Source of the DNA: Collinsella sp.
GTDB lineage: Bacteria; Actinomycetota; Coriobacteriia; Coriobacteriales; Coriobacteriaceae
NCBI GenBank assembly: GCA_018380195.1
Contig: JAGZUC010000033.1
Span: forward strand, 1 to 25,411
Length of the DNA: 25,411 nucleotides
Reading direction: 5' to 3'
The notes beneath the pieces were generated by a model, which was given only the letters and a program-made list of their open reading frames with translations, ran no database searches and was not told the origin of the DNA. A program made the translations under genes and the position numbers. Of the stretch, positions 7,836 to 15,093 are shown piece by piece. The stretch's first letter is position 1. Every line of letters starts with the position of its first letter.

Positions 7836-8618
7836 ATGCTTACCAAGCGCGTGATTCCCTGTCTAGACGTCAAGGACGGCCGTGTGGTCAAGGGCGTCAA
7901 CTTTGTGAGCCTGCGCGATGCGGGCGATCCGGTGGAGCTTGCCCGTGCCTACGACCGCGAGGGTGCAGACGAGGTCGTCTTCCTGGACATTACCGCTACG
8001 AGCGACAACCGCGCGACGACCATCGAGATGGCGGCGCACGCGGCCGAGGAGCTCGCTATTCCCTATACCGTGGGCGGCGGTTTCCGCGACCTGGCGGGCA
8101 TGCGAACCATGGTGGCGGCCGGTGCCGACAAGGTATCGCTCAACTCTGCCGCCGTGCGTGACCCGTCGCTGATCAGCCAAGCTGCCGCGGCGTTTGGCAG
8201 CCAGGCCGTGGTCGTGGCGATCGATGCCAAGCGCGTCGGCCTGCCTGGGCAGCCGGATGCCGACAAGTGGGAGGTTTTTACCGCAGGAGGCCGCAACGCC
8301 ACGGGTATCGATGCAGTGGCATGGGCCGAGGAGGCGGCTCGTCGCGGCGCCGGCGAGATTCTGCTGACCAGTATGGATCGCGACGGCACCAAGGCTGGCT
8401 TTGACCTGGCGCTCACCCGCGCCGTGGCGCGCGCGGTGCCAATCCCCGTCATCGCGAGCGGCGGCGTGGGCACGCTCGAGCATTTTGCCGAGGGCGTGAT
8501 CGAGGGCGAAGCCGACGCCGTACTGGCGGCCAGCGTCTTTCACTTTGGAACCTTCAGCATTCGCCAGGTGAAGGAGTACATGGCCTCGCAGGGCATCCCT
8601 GTCAGGTTGGACTTCTAG
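7836..8618 (+). CDS. hisF: Imidazole glycerol phosphate synthase, cyclase subunit
   Basis: The 260-aa beta/alpha-barrel partner of HisH makes imidazole-glycerol phosphate and AICAR from PRFAR and ammonia. The catalytic aspartates are D11 (IPCLDVKDGRVVKGVNF) and D130 (VVVAIDAKRVG). Phosphate-binding loops are TVGGGFRD and VIASGGVGTLEH, and the C-terminal VKEYMASQGIPVR is typical. GGGGAGGAG lies just before the ATG, overlapping the end of hisA. A 148-nt gap containing a large inverted repeat follows before hisI, unlike the tight upstream junctions. Confidence 0.97.
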   Translation: MLTKRVIPCLDVKDGRVVKGVNFVSLRDAGDPVELARAYDREGADEVVFLDITATSDNRATTIEMAAHAAEELAIPYTVGGGFRDLAGMRTMVAAGADKVSLNSAAVRDPSLISQAAAAFGSQAVVVAIDAKRVGLPGQPDADKWEVFTAGGRNATGIDAVAWAEEAARRGAGEILLTSMDRDGTKAGFDLALTRAVARAVPIPVIASGGVGTLEHFAEGVIEGEADAVLAASVFHFGTFSIRQVKEYMASQGIPVRLDF

Positions 8619-8631
8619 CGCTGCGGCTTGC

Positions 8632-8717
8632 CCAGGCACCGCATCTTGCCGCTCAAACCGTCGCTCGCGTACCAAAGTACGCGTCGCTCCTCTTTCGCGG
8701 CAACCTGCGGCACCTGG
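8632..8717. repeat. Large imperfect inverted repeat between hisF and hisI
   Basis: Arms at 8632-8652 and 8697-8717 are complementary at 17 of 21 positions. The centre is a perfect stem, GCGTAC (8667-8672) and GTACGC (8677-8682), with loop CAAA. The octamer CGTCGCTC also occurs as a direct repeat on both sides of that centre. The transcript could fold into one long two-part hairpin. It looks like a REP/MITE-type intergenic element; no U-run follows, so it is a poor intrinsic terminator. Confidence 0.6.
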
Positions 8718-8766
8718 ACAACCCTCGCCGACCTGTGGGGCTTACTGTTATTACTTGGGAGAAATG

Positions 8767-9108
8767 ATGACTGAGGTAGTAGAAGCTGCTGATCTTAAAT
8801 ACGACGCCCGCGGGCTGATTCCCTGTGTGGTTCAGCAGTATGACACCGGTGAGGTGCTTATGGTTGCTTGGATGAATGAGGAATCGGTGGGGCTGACGCT
8901 CAAGACCGGCACCACGTGGTTTTGGAGCCGCAGCCGCCAAGAGCTCTGGAACAAGGGCGCGACGAGCGGCAATATGCAGGAGGTCAAGGAACTCTGGGCC
9001 GACTGCGATAGCGATACGCTGCTGGTCAAGGTCGACTCGCCGGGTCCGGCCTGCCACACCGGCAACCGTACCTGCTTCTTTAAGCGCGTGGAAGGGGGAG
9101 CGCGATGA
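8767..9108 (+). CDS. hisI: Phosphoribosyl-AMP cyclohydrolase
   Basis: The 113-aa PRA-CH enzyme opens the adenine ring of PR-AMP. It shows VVQQYDTGEVLMVAWMN, the conserved WFWSRSRQELWNKGATSGN, a zinc/magnesium site in DCDSDTLLVKV and the zinc cysteines in GPACHTGNRTCFF. It is monofunctional: HisE is a separate gene 240 nt downstream. Two adjacent ATGs (8764, 8767) are possible; 8767 gives better spacing from GGGAGA at 8758-8763. Its stop overlaps the next ORF's ATG (ATGA at 9105-9108). Confidence 0.95.
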   Translation: MTEVVEAADLKYDARGLIPCVVQQYDTGEVLMVAWMNEESVGLTLKTGTTWFWSRSRQELWNKGATSGNMQEVKELWADCDSDTLLVKVDSPGPACHTGNRTCFFKRVEGGAR

Positions 9109-9332
9109 GGGTCGTGACGCCGTTCGAAGTCGCCGATTGTAACGCCGAGCTCCTCCGTGCGGGCGTGCCGTGCCGCGTGCATCTGACCGATGCCTGCGGG
9201 GCACAGTCGCTTTGGCTCGAGACCGAGAAAGAAAGGCTCGATGAGGCCCATGCCGTCATCGATGGGTTCTTTGGGAAGAAGGGTGCAAAGCCTCGGTTCG
9301 ATGAGGCCGGTACCTACTTTACGCTGCAGTAA
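9105..9332 (+). CDS. Small DACG-motif protein of unknown function in the his operon (RDAC-like)
   Basis: This 75-aa ORF sits between hisI and hisE, starts in an ATGA overlap with hisI and ends 15 nt before hisE, so it is almost certainly translated with them. The sequence runs MRVVTPFEVADCNAELLRAG, then VHLTDACGAQSLWLE, then a C-terminal helix (RLDEAHAVIDGFF) and a beta-like end (RFDEAGTYFTLQ). The DACG.QS core recalls small proteins annotated as the RDAC family; that link is from memory and moderate. It has no membrane segment, signal peptide or known his-enzyme motif. No function can be given. Codon use matches its neighbours. Confidence 0.8.
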   Translation: MRVVTPFEVADCNAELLRAGVPCRVHLTDACGAQSLWLETEKERLDEAHAVIDGFFGKKGAKPRFDEAGTYFTLQ

Positions 9333-9347
9333 CGAGAGGAAATAACC

Positions 9348-9665
9348 ATGGGAGTCAGAACCGCTAACGTGCAGCCGGGAAATATCGGCGAGACCTTGAC
9401 CGGCCTTGCTGAGGTGATTCACGGCCGTCGCGATGCGTCGCCGCAGGAGAGCTATACCGCCCGTCTGCTGACCGATGTCGAGGACGAGCTGCTCAAGAAG
9501 CTTGCCGAGGAGGCGAGCGAGGTTATCATGGCTTGCAAGGATAACGACCACGATCACATTCGCTACGAGGCCGGCGACCTGATCTATCACTTGCTCGTGA
9601 CACTCGAACGCTACGGCATCACCCTCGACGAACTGGCCGGCGAACTCAATGCCCGCCGCCACTAG
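9348..9665 (+). CDS. hisE: Phosphoribosyl-ATP pyrophosphatase
   Basis: The 105-aa PRA-PH belongs to the all-alpha MazG-like NTP pyrophosphatase fold and hydrolyses PR-ATP to PR-AMP, the second pathway step. Metal-binding motifs are KKLAEEASEVIMA and RYEAGDLIYHLLV. The N-terminus (MGVRTANVQPGNIGETLTGL) is slightly longer than in typical HisE. GAGAGGAAA lies before the ATG. It is the last gene of the operon; its stop codon lies inside a hairpin shared with the convergent gene. Confidence 0.95.
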   Translation: MGVRTANVQPGNIGETLTGLAEVIHGRRDASPQESYTARLLTDVEDELLKKLAEEASEVIMACKDNDHDHIRYEAGDLIYHLLVTLERYGITLDELAGELNARRH

Positions 9666-9691
9666 TCGTTTAAGAACGTCCCCAACGACTA
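9663..9691. terminator. Hairpin between convergent hisE and the PHP phosphatase gene
   Basis: TAGTCGTT (9663-9670, including the hisE stop) pairs perfectly with AACGACTA (9684-9691) around a 13-nt loop. It lies between two convergent stop codons (9665 and 9695). No strong U-run follows on either strand, so it may be a weak bidirectional terminator. Confidence 0.45.
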
Positions 9692-9694
9692 ATC

Positions 9695-10606
9695 TTAGGC
9701 GAGGGGCGTGGACTCCCATTCTCCGGTGGGGTGGGGGATGTCGAAGGTTCGATAACCGCAGTCGTAGGCGTGGGCCTGCGCTTCGCGGATATTCCAACAG
9801 ATGTCACAGGCGCGGTGTGCGTCCGAGCCAAAGGTGATTGGCACCTCGGCGTGGGCGAAGCAACGCAGCAATCCGGTCGCGGGATAGTAGTCATCGAGGC
9901 CCTTGCGCGGTGCGGCGGTCGAGACCTCAACGCGCCGGCCCGTGTCATGGGCGCACTCGGCCATCTGCTGCCAAAACGGCGCGGGGTCAAAGTCGGGCGC
10001 AAAGCCTTCCTTCGAAAAGCGCATGACCAGGTCGGGATGGGCCATTACATCAAAGTTGAGTGAGCTTTCGCAAGCACGGCACCAGTCGTCGACGTAGCGC
10101 TCCCACACGCCGCGCACGCCCAGGTTTTCCCAAACATGCAGGTTGGTGTCGTCGTCGATCCAGCCGCAGAGCGAATCGGGCGTATCAGGGCGAGCGACGC
10201 CCTCCGTTCCCGCCGTACCCGCAGCGCCGGCCATGATATCGCCCGGGTCGCCAATCCAGTGCACACTGCCCAAGCGCACTATGGCACCCGCGGACCAGCC
10301 CTCAACCAAAGGCTCGCAACCTTCGTACCAGTCGCATTCAAAGCCATAGATAAGCTCAAGCTCCGGCGCGATTTGCGCGGCAAGCCTGCGGGCGTCCTCA
10401 AACGCCAGGCGATGCGCCGTCAGGTCGCCCTCGACAACCTGCACTTCGCAGTTGGCGTCCATGCTGGCGGGCAGGGTGAGGTGGTCAGTCGAGACCATAA
10501 CGCGGCAGCCGGCGGCGGCAGCAGCGCGGACGTTGTCCTCAAACGAGGCATGGCCATCCGAAAACGAGGTGTGGGTGTGACAATCGACCAGCGGGCAAGC
10601 GGACAT
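9695..10606 (-). CDS. PHP-family histidinol-phosphatase
   Basis: This 303-aa PHP-superfamily hydrolase resembles HisK/HisJ, which dephosphorylates histidinol phosphate. Metal-site motifs occur in family order: VDCHTHTSFSDGH at the N-terminus, VSTDHLTLP, YGFECDWYE, RLGSVHWIGD, FDVMAHPDLVMRF and ITFGSDAHR. A roughly 35-aa insertion rich in Ala/Gly/Asp (GDIMAGAAGTAGTEG) follows the GSVHW motif. The monofunctional HisB leaves this step open and the gene is convergent with hisE, so the assignment is well supported by context. AAGGAG precedes the ATG. TACAAT, a possible -10, lies at 10639-10644 on this strand. It could also be read through from ygbA 119 nt upstream. Confidence 0.87.
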   Translation of the reverse strand: MSACPLVDCHTHTSFSDGHASFEDNVRAAAAAGCRVMVSTDHLTLPASMDANCEVQVVEGDLTAHRLAFEDARRLAAQIAPELELIYGFECDWYEGCEPLVEGWSAGAIVRLGSVHWIGDPGDIMAGAAGTAGTEGVARPDTPDSLCGWIDDDTNLHVWENLGVRGVWERYVDDWCRACESSLNFDVMAHPDLVMRFSKEGFAPDFDPAPFWQQMAECAHDTGRRVEVSTAAPRKGLDDYYPATGLLRCFAHAEVPITFGSDAHRACDICWNIREAQAHAYDCGYRTFDIPHPTGEWESTPLA

Positions 10607-10725
10607 GGCGGCTCCTTTGCATTTGGCGAATCCGCTTCATTGTAATGGCACAGCCTCGGCGCGGCGGGAACGCTGCAAGTCGAAACCGACTGGAAAGGGC
10701 AGGCGGCGCGTGCCGGCGCCGGCGA

Positions 10726-11145
10726 CTACTTGCTTCGTGCCGCCACGCGTTTGGCCTGCACTGTTACCATCGCGTGCCTCACGGCGGTGATGGGGCGATA
10801 GCGGATCATACGCGGTCCCGACCAGCGCATGACCTCGCGGATCTTCTCGCGCATGGCAGGCCGGTAACAATGCGAAGGACAGGCCGAGCAAAATGTCTTG
10901 GTGCCCATGTGCGGGCAGTGCTCAATGCGCGCGATGGCGTATTTCTGCAGCTCGGCGCATTCGGGGCAGAGCGTAATGGTCCGAAGGCCGAGCTTCACGC
11001 GCGCGGGCTCATCGTCGCCAGCCTGTTCGACCGCATGCCCGCCGCCATGATGCCCGCGGCACCACAGCGCAATCATCTGCGACACCATCTGGGCCTCGCG
11101 TGCACGTTTGCGCGCCAGCTCCGGCGTGTCGGCAGTGCGCGCCAT
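10726..11145 (-). CDS. YgbA-like protein (nitrous-oxide-stimulated promoter family)
   Basis: The 139-aa protein matches the YgbA_NO family, whose E. coli member is NO-inducible and NsrR-regulated. The match is in CPHMGTKTFCSACPSHCYRP and REKIREVMRWSGPRMIRYRP. Six cysteines (C60, C63, C77, C86, C89, C93) in CxxC-type spacing suggest a metal or Fe-S site; this is inferred. A His/Gly-rich patch (CRGHHGGGH, 29-37) precedes them. The start is the ATG whose A is shared with the stop of the upstream ABC exporter (TAATG), implying coupled translation. An in-frame extension further upstream lies inside the exporter gene and is not coding. The family is clear; its biochemistry is little known. Confidence 0.85.
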   Translation of the reverse strand: MARTADTPELARKRAREAQMVSQMIALWCRGHHGGGHAVEQAGDDEPARVKLGLRTITLCPECAELQKYAIARIEHCPHMGTKTFCSACPSHCYRPAMREKIREVMRWSGPRMIRYRPITAVRHAMVTVQAKRVAARSK

Positions 11146-14100
11146 TAGCTCAGCCTCCCGTGCTCGACCGAAAGCGAGAAATCGGCAAACGCGCAGGTGC
11201 TGGCTCGGTGGCTTACGAGCACGATGGTCTTGCCGCGGCGCTTGAGCTCGTCGACGGCCTGCATCACGGCTGCTTCGTTGAGGGCGTCGAGCGCGCTGGT
11301 GGGCTCGTCGAGCAAGATGAAAGGCGCGTCGTTGAGGAAGATGCGCGCAAGGCCGATGCGCTGGCGCTCGCCGCCCGAGAGCGAGTCGCCCAGCTCGGCA
11401 ACCGGAGTGTCGAGACCCTGCGGCAGGCGGTCGATGAGGGCGGTAAGCGAAGCGGAGCGGCAAGCGTCGAGCAGCTCGGCATCGGTGGCGCTGGCGTGCG
11501 CAACCAGCAGATTCTCGCGTACGGTGCCGCAGAACAGATGTGTGTCCTGGGTCATATAGGCCTCGTGGCTGCGTAGGCTCGCCGTGTTGATGTGGCGGGC
11601 ATCGACGCCGCTTACCGTGATGGTGCCAGCTGCGGGGTCCCAAAAACGCATGAGCAGCTTAAGCAGCGTCGGCTTGCCCGAGCCCGAGCGCCCCATGATG
11701 CAGGTCATGGTACCGGGCGCAAAGGTGCAGGTCACGTCGTCGAGGATGAGACTCGCAGCGGTGTCGTTCGCGATCTGCTCCGTGGCGCCCGCACCGCCCG
11801 CGTCCACGCCGCCCGCATAACTAAAGCTCACATGCTCGGCTGCGGCGCCGGCAAACTCAACGTCCTGTCCGTCGGCGACCTCGGCGCACTGGGGCTGCTC
11901 GTCGAGCAAATCGAGCACGCGTGCGCCCGAGGCGAGCGTCTCCTGCAGTGAGGCACCCAGGCGGCTCACGGCCATCACCGAGCCAAACGACGACACAAAG
12001 GTAAAGACGGCGACAAACGCTGCGGCAAAGTTAATCGTTCCCGCAGCCACCAGCTGCAGCGCACGTCCGAGCATCACCAGATTGGCCGCAAGAATAAGCG
12101 CATCGGCTACGGCCTCGCTGGCCGCTTGGCGGCGCTTGAGGCGCGCGTCCACGGCGCCGACTTGCTCGGTCAGCTTGCCCAGGGCACGGCTGCGATCGGC
12201 GCCACCGGCAAACTGGATAGTCTCGGATGCGCCGCGCAGACTGTCGAGCACAAAGGCACCCAGCTTACCGGCGCCCTCGCGGCTCTGGCGGCCGGTGGTG
12301 CCGCATGCCTTGGCCGAGGTCAGGGGCAGCAGCACGCCCAGGACCGCGTAGGCCACGAGCGCGATGCCCGCGAGCTCGGGGTTCACAGCCAGCAAAAAGC
12401 CCTCAAACACAACGGTGCAGACCAGAGCTATGGCAATGGGCGAGATGGTGTGCGCGTAGAAGACCTCGAGCAGCTCGATATCCGAGGTGACCAGGCTCAC
12501 GAGCTCGCCCTTGCCGCGGCCCTCGAGCTTGGCGGGGGCGAGCTGGCGCAGGGCGCCAAACACCAGGTCGCGAATGTGCGCGAGCAGACGGAATGCGATG
12601 TAATGGTTGCAGAGCTGCTCGCCGTAGTGGAGCGGCCCGCGTGCGATGCCGCAGGCGGCACAGGCCGCGCATGCTGCGATCAGACCAAGCCCCAAGGCGT
12701 TGCGGCCCAGCGCGGCCATAAGGCCGAGGGCGCCAAAGGCCGGCACGAACGCCGCAGTGAGCATGCCGATGCTGCCCAGCGCGACGGCTAGCACAAGCCA
12801 GCCGGCAAGCGGTCGGACGAGCCCCATCATGCGCCACATGATGGACGGCGCCGAGCGACGGGCGCGGCCGGAGTCAGGCGCCGCGGCAGCGGAAGACGAG
12901 CCAGCACCGTTGAGGCCATCGGTACAGGCAGTACTGCCGCCAACAGCCTCAACCGCGCCGGCATCCTCGGCATCATCCTCCGCATACGCATATGCCGAGA
13001 GCTGCTCCTGGCTGTTCCACATGCGCGCATAGGCGCCCGCGCCCGACAGGAGCTCATCATGGGTGCCGCGCTCGGCAATGCGACCGCGCTCCAGCACCAG
13101 AATCTGATCGGCGTCCACGATTGTCGACAGGCGATGCGCCACCACGATTATGGTGTGCTCGCCGGCGAGCGATGCAATGACCTCGCCGATTGCGGCTTCG
13201 CTTGCGGCATCGACGTTGCTCGTAGCCTCGTCAAACACATAGATCGGCGAGTCGTGCAGCAGGGCGCGTGCCATGCACACGCGCTGGCGCTGGCCACCCG
13301 AAAGGTTGGTGCCGCCCTCGTTAATCACCATGTCGAGCCCGCCGTTGGCCTGCACAAAGGCCGCCACGCGCGTGCGGCCGAGCGCGCACAAAAGCTCGGC
13401 GTCGGTGGCGTTGGGCTGGGCGAGCAGCAGGTTGTCGCGCAGGGTGCCGGCAAACAGGTAGCCGTTGGTGGGCACCAGGGTGACGGCACGCATGAGTGAG
13501 GCGGCCGTGGCATCGCGCAGTTCAACGCCGCCAATGCGAACGCTGCCACGGTAGGCACCCTTGCGCCCCGCGATAATCCCCGCGATCGTGGACTTGCCGC
13601 CGCCGCTTTCGCCCACGAGTGCCACGAGCGAGCCGTGCGCAATGGTCGCGTTGGCGCTGTCTAGCACCGTGCGGTCGCCGTATGCATAGCTCACGCCCGC
13701 GAGCTCGATATCGCCGCGACCGTCAAGCTCAACATCGCCGCGCTCGGGCTCGGGCGTATCCAAAATGCCAAACATGCGGCGCGAGGCGGCCATGCCGTTC
13801 ATGGCCGTGTGGAACAGCGATCCCAGGCGGCGCATAGGCAAAAAGAACTCCTGCGACAGAAAGACGATGAGGAAGGCAGCCTCAAAGCCAATCTTGCCCG
13901 TGGCGAGCTGCAGCGTGGCTACGATAATGCCGAGCGCGGCGCCCATATAGACGACCAGGTCCATAACGCAAATGGAGCGCAGCTGCATCACCAGCAGGCG
14001 CATGGTCGCTGTGCGGAAACGCTCGGACTCGGCGTTGATGCGCTCGTGCCAGCTGCGATCGGCCTGGTAGACCTTAAGGGTGGTGAGACCCTGCACGGCC

Positions 14101-14711
14101 TCCAGGAACATGCCGCCCAGATCGACATAGCTGCCCCAGTACTCGGCACCGATCTTTTTGGCGTTGCGCATGACCATCATGATGGAGACGGGGATGACCG
14201 GAACGCAGGCGAGCAGCAGCGCGGCGGGAAGACCCGCCTGGCCCACGAGCAGTACAAACAGCGTGATGGGTGCCAAGCCGGCAAAGAAGAGCTGCGGCAG
14301 GTAACCGCCAAAGTACACCTGGAGTTGCGTGGCGCCCTCGACGCTGGTCTGGACGGCCTCGGCGGTGGGGACGGTTTCGGTGTAGGAGGGGCCGAGTGCG
14401 GTGAGCTTGTCGTAGACGAGCGAGCGCACGCGGCGGACGGCCTCGAACGCGGCCTTGTCGCCGGCGCGTTGGGCCAGGTAGATGGAGGCGGCGCGCACGA
14501 TGATGACGGCGGCGAGCGGCAGGGCCGCCTGTGCGAGGGCATCGACGGCGAGCGCGGCGGAAAGACCGTTCGTGACGATGCCGCCCAAGATGCGCGCAAG
14601 CATCCACATCACCGTGATGTTTGCCATGAGCGCGATCCACTTAAACAGGACGCTTGCCATAATGTAGGGCGTTGCCTGCGGAACCAGGGAGAAGAGCCGC
14701 TTCTCGAACAT
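11145..14711 (-). CDS. Fused CydDC-like ABC exporter (TMD-NBD-TMD-NBD)
   Basis: The 1188-aa protein joins two half-exporters. TMD1 (about 1-320, starting MFEKRLFSLVPQATPYIM) is CydD-like. NBD1 has Walker A GESGGGKST (K373), LSGGQRQR and VFDEATSNVD. A low-complexity Ala/Ser/Asp linker (about 560-620) leads to TMD2 (from SIMWRMMGLVRPL). NBD2 has LSGGERQRIGLAR, LLDEPTSALD and a His switch in LVSHRAST, but its Walker A reads GRSGSGKPT, with Pro1014 in place of the Mg-binding Ser. CydDC exports cysteine/glutathione and supports cytochrome bd assembly. No cydAB is adjacent, so substrate identity is inferred. GGAGG precedes the ATG. It is translationally coupled to ygbA. Fusion of the two halves is unusual but seen in actinobacteria. 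Confidence 0.85.
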   Translation of the reverse strand: MFEKRLFSLVPQATPYIMASVLFKWIALMANITVMWMLARILGGIVTNGLSAALAVDALAQAALPLAAVIIVRAASIYLAQRAGDKAAFEAVRRVRSLVYDKLTALGPSYTETVPTAEAVQTSVEGATQLQVYFGGYLPQLFFAGLAPITLFVLLVGQAGLPAALLLACVPVIPVSIMMVMRNAKKIGAEYWGSYVDLGGMFLEAVQGLTTLKVYQADRSWHERINAESERFRTATMRLLVMQLRSICVMDLVVYMGAALGIIVATLQLATGKIGFEAAFLIVFLSQEFFLPMRRLGSLFHTAMNGMAASRRMFGILDTPEPERGDVELDGRGDIELAGVSYAYGDRTVLDSANATIAHGSLVALVGESGGGKSTIAGIIAGRKGAYRGSVRIGGVELRDATAASLMRAVTLVPTNGYLFAGTLRDNLLLAQPNATDAELLCALGRTRVAAFVQANGGLDMVINEGGTNLSGGQRQRVCMARALLHDSPIYVFDEATSNVDAASEAAIGEVIASLAGEHTIIVVAHRLSTIVDADQILVLERGRIAERGTHDELLSGAGAYARMWNSQEQLSAYAYAEDDAEDAGAVEAVGGSTACTDGLNGAGSSSAAAAPDSGRARRSAPSIMWRMMGLVRPLAGWLVLAVALGSIGMLTAAFVPAFGALGLMAALGRNALGLGLIAACAACAACGIARGPLHYGEQLCNHYIAFRLLAHIRDLVFGALRQLAPAKLEGRGKGELVSLVTSDIELLEVFYAHTISPIAIALVCTVVFEGFLLAVNPELAGIALVAYAVLGVLLPLTSAKACGTTGRQSREGAGKLGAFVLDSLRGASETIQFAGGADRSRALGKLTEQVGAVDARLKRRQAASEAVADALILAANLVMLGRALQLVAAGTINFAAAFVAVFTFVSSFGSVMAVSRLGASLQETLASGARVLDLLDEQPQCAEVADGQDVEFAGAAAEHVSFSYAGGVDAGGAGATEQIANDTAASLILDDVTCTFAPGTMTCIMGRSGSGKPTLLKLLMRFWDPAAGTITVSGVDARHINTASLRSHEAYMTQDTHLFCGTVRENLLVAHASATDAELLDACRSASLTALIDRLPQGLDTPVAELGDSLSGGERQRIGLARIFLNDAPFILLDEPTSALDALNEAAVMQAVDELKRRGKTIVLVSHRASTCAFADFSLSVEHGRLS

Positions 14712-14841
14712 GAAACCTCCTATGCCGCAACGGTGCCGGGCTGGGTCCTCGGCAGCCGCTTAGTTAGCCAAATGCAACTAGAGTAACATCGTGCAGCGGG
14801 TAAGTATGCCGAGGGTAATTTTTAGCCGATGAACTGCGTAG

Positions 14842-14901
14842 AAAGTTCAAAATTGTTGAGTGCGGCGAACTTTGTGGTGGACGGAATGCGGGCGCAATTT
14901 T
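14842..14901. repeat. Nested short inverted repeats in the 14712-15093 intergenic region
   Basis: AAAGTTC (14842-14848) is mirrored by GAACTTT (14867-14873), and AAAATTG (14849-14855) by CAATTTT (14895-14901). The two pairs interlock, so they cannot form together as simple hairpins. They lie directly before the larger palindrome at 14920. The 382-nt gap 14712-15093 holds no credible gene; it contains the start region of the minus-strand exporter, these repeats and the upstream region of the LarC-domain gene. Confidence 0.45.
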
Positions 14902-14919
14902 GATCGTGTGCGACCCGCT

Positions 14920-14989
14920 CCAAAACGTGTACGTCAGCTTCCAAAACCGACAAAAAATGACATGTTTGGAGGCTGACGTACATGTTTGG
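14920..14989. repeat. 70-bp near-perfect palindrome
   Basis: The core arms 14928-14945 and 14965-14982 are complementary at 17 of 18 positions, and the one exception is a G-U wobble in RNA. They enclose a 19-nt A-rich loop. The arms extend outward to 14920 and 14989 with one 1-nt indel and one further wobble. ACATGTTTGGA occurs as a direct repeat at 14960-14970 and 14980-14990. No T-run follows on either strand, so it is not a standard terminator. It resembles a dispersed intergenic palindromic element. Confidence 0.7.
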
Positions 14990-15093
14990 ATAGGGGCAAG
15001 GGCGACGACGGACGAAAGTCACGCCTGTGCCACGTCCGATGTGCTAGCGTTTGGGTGAACAAAACGAGCCCGTGCGGAAAGGATCCGGACCGT

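Noticed and set aside
10136..10645. 169-codon plus-strand ORF opposite the PHP phosphatase
   Set aside because: It lies antisense to a gene with all PHP motifs, has an Arg/Ala-rich shadow composition and no supporting context.
14822..15022. 66-codon minus-strand ORF in the divergent intergenic region
   Set aside because: Its coding part is formed by the palindrome itself (14920-14989), and it lacks a good ribosome-binding site and any family resemblance.
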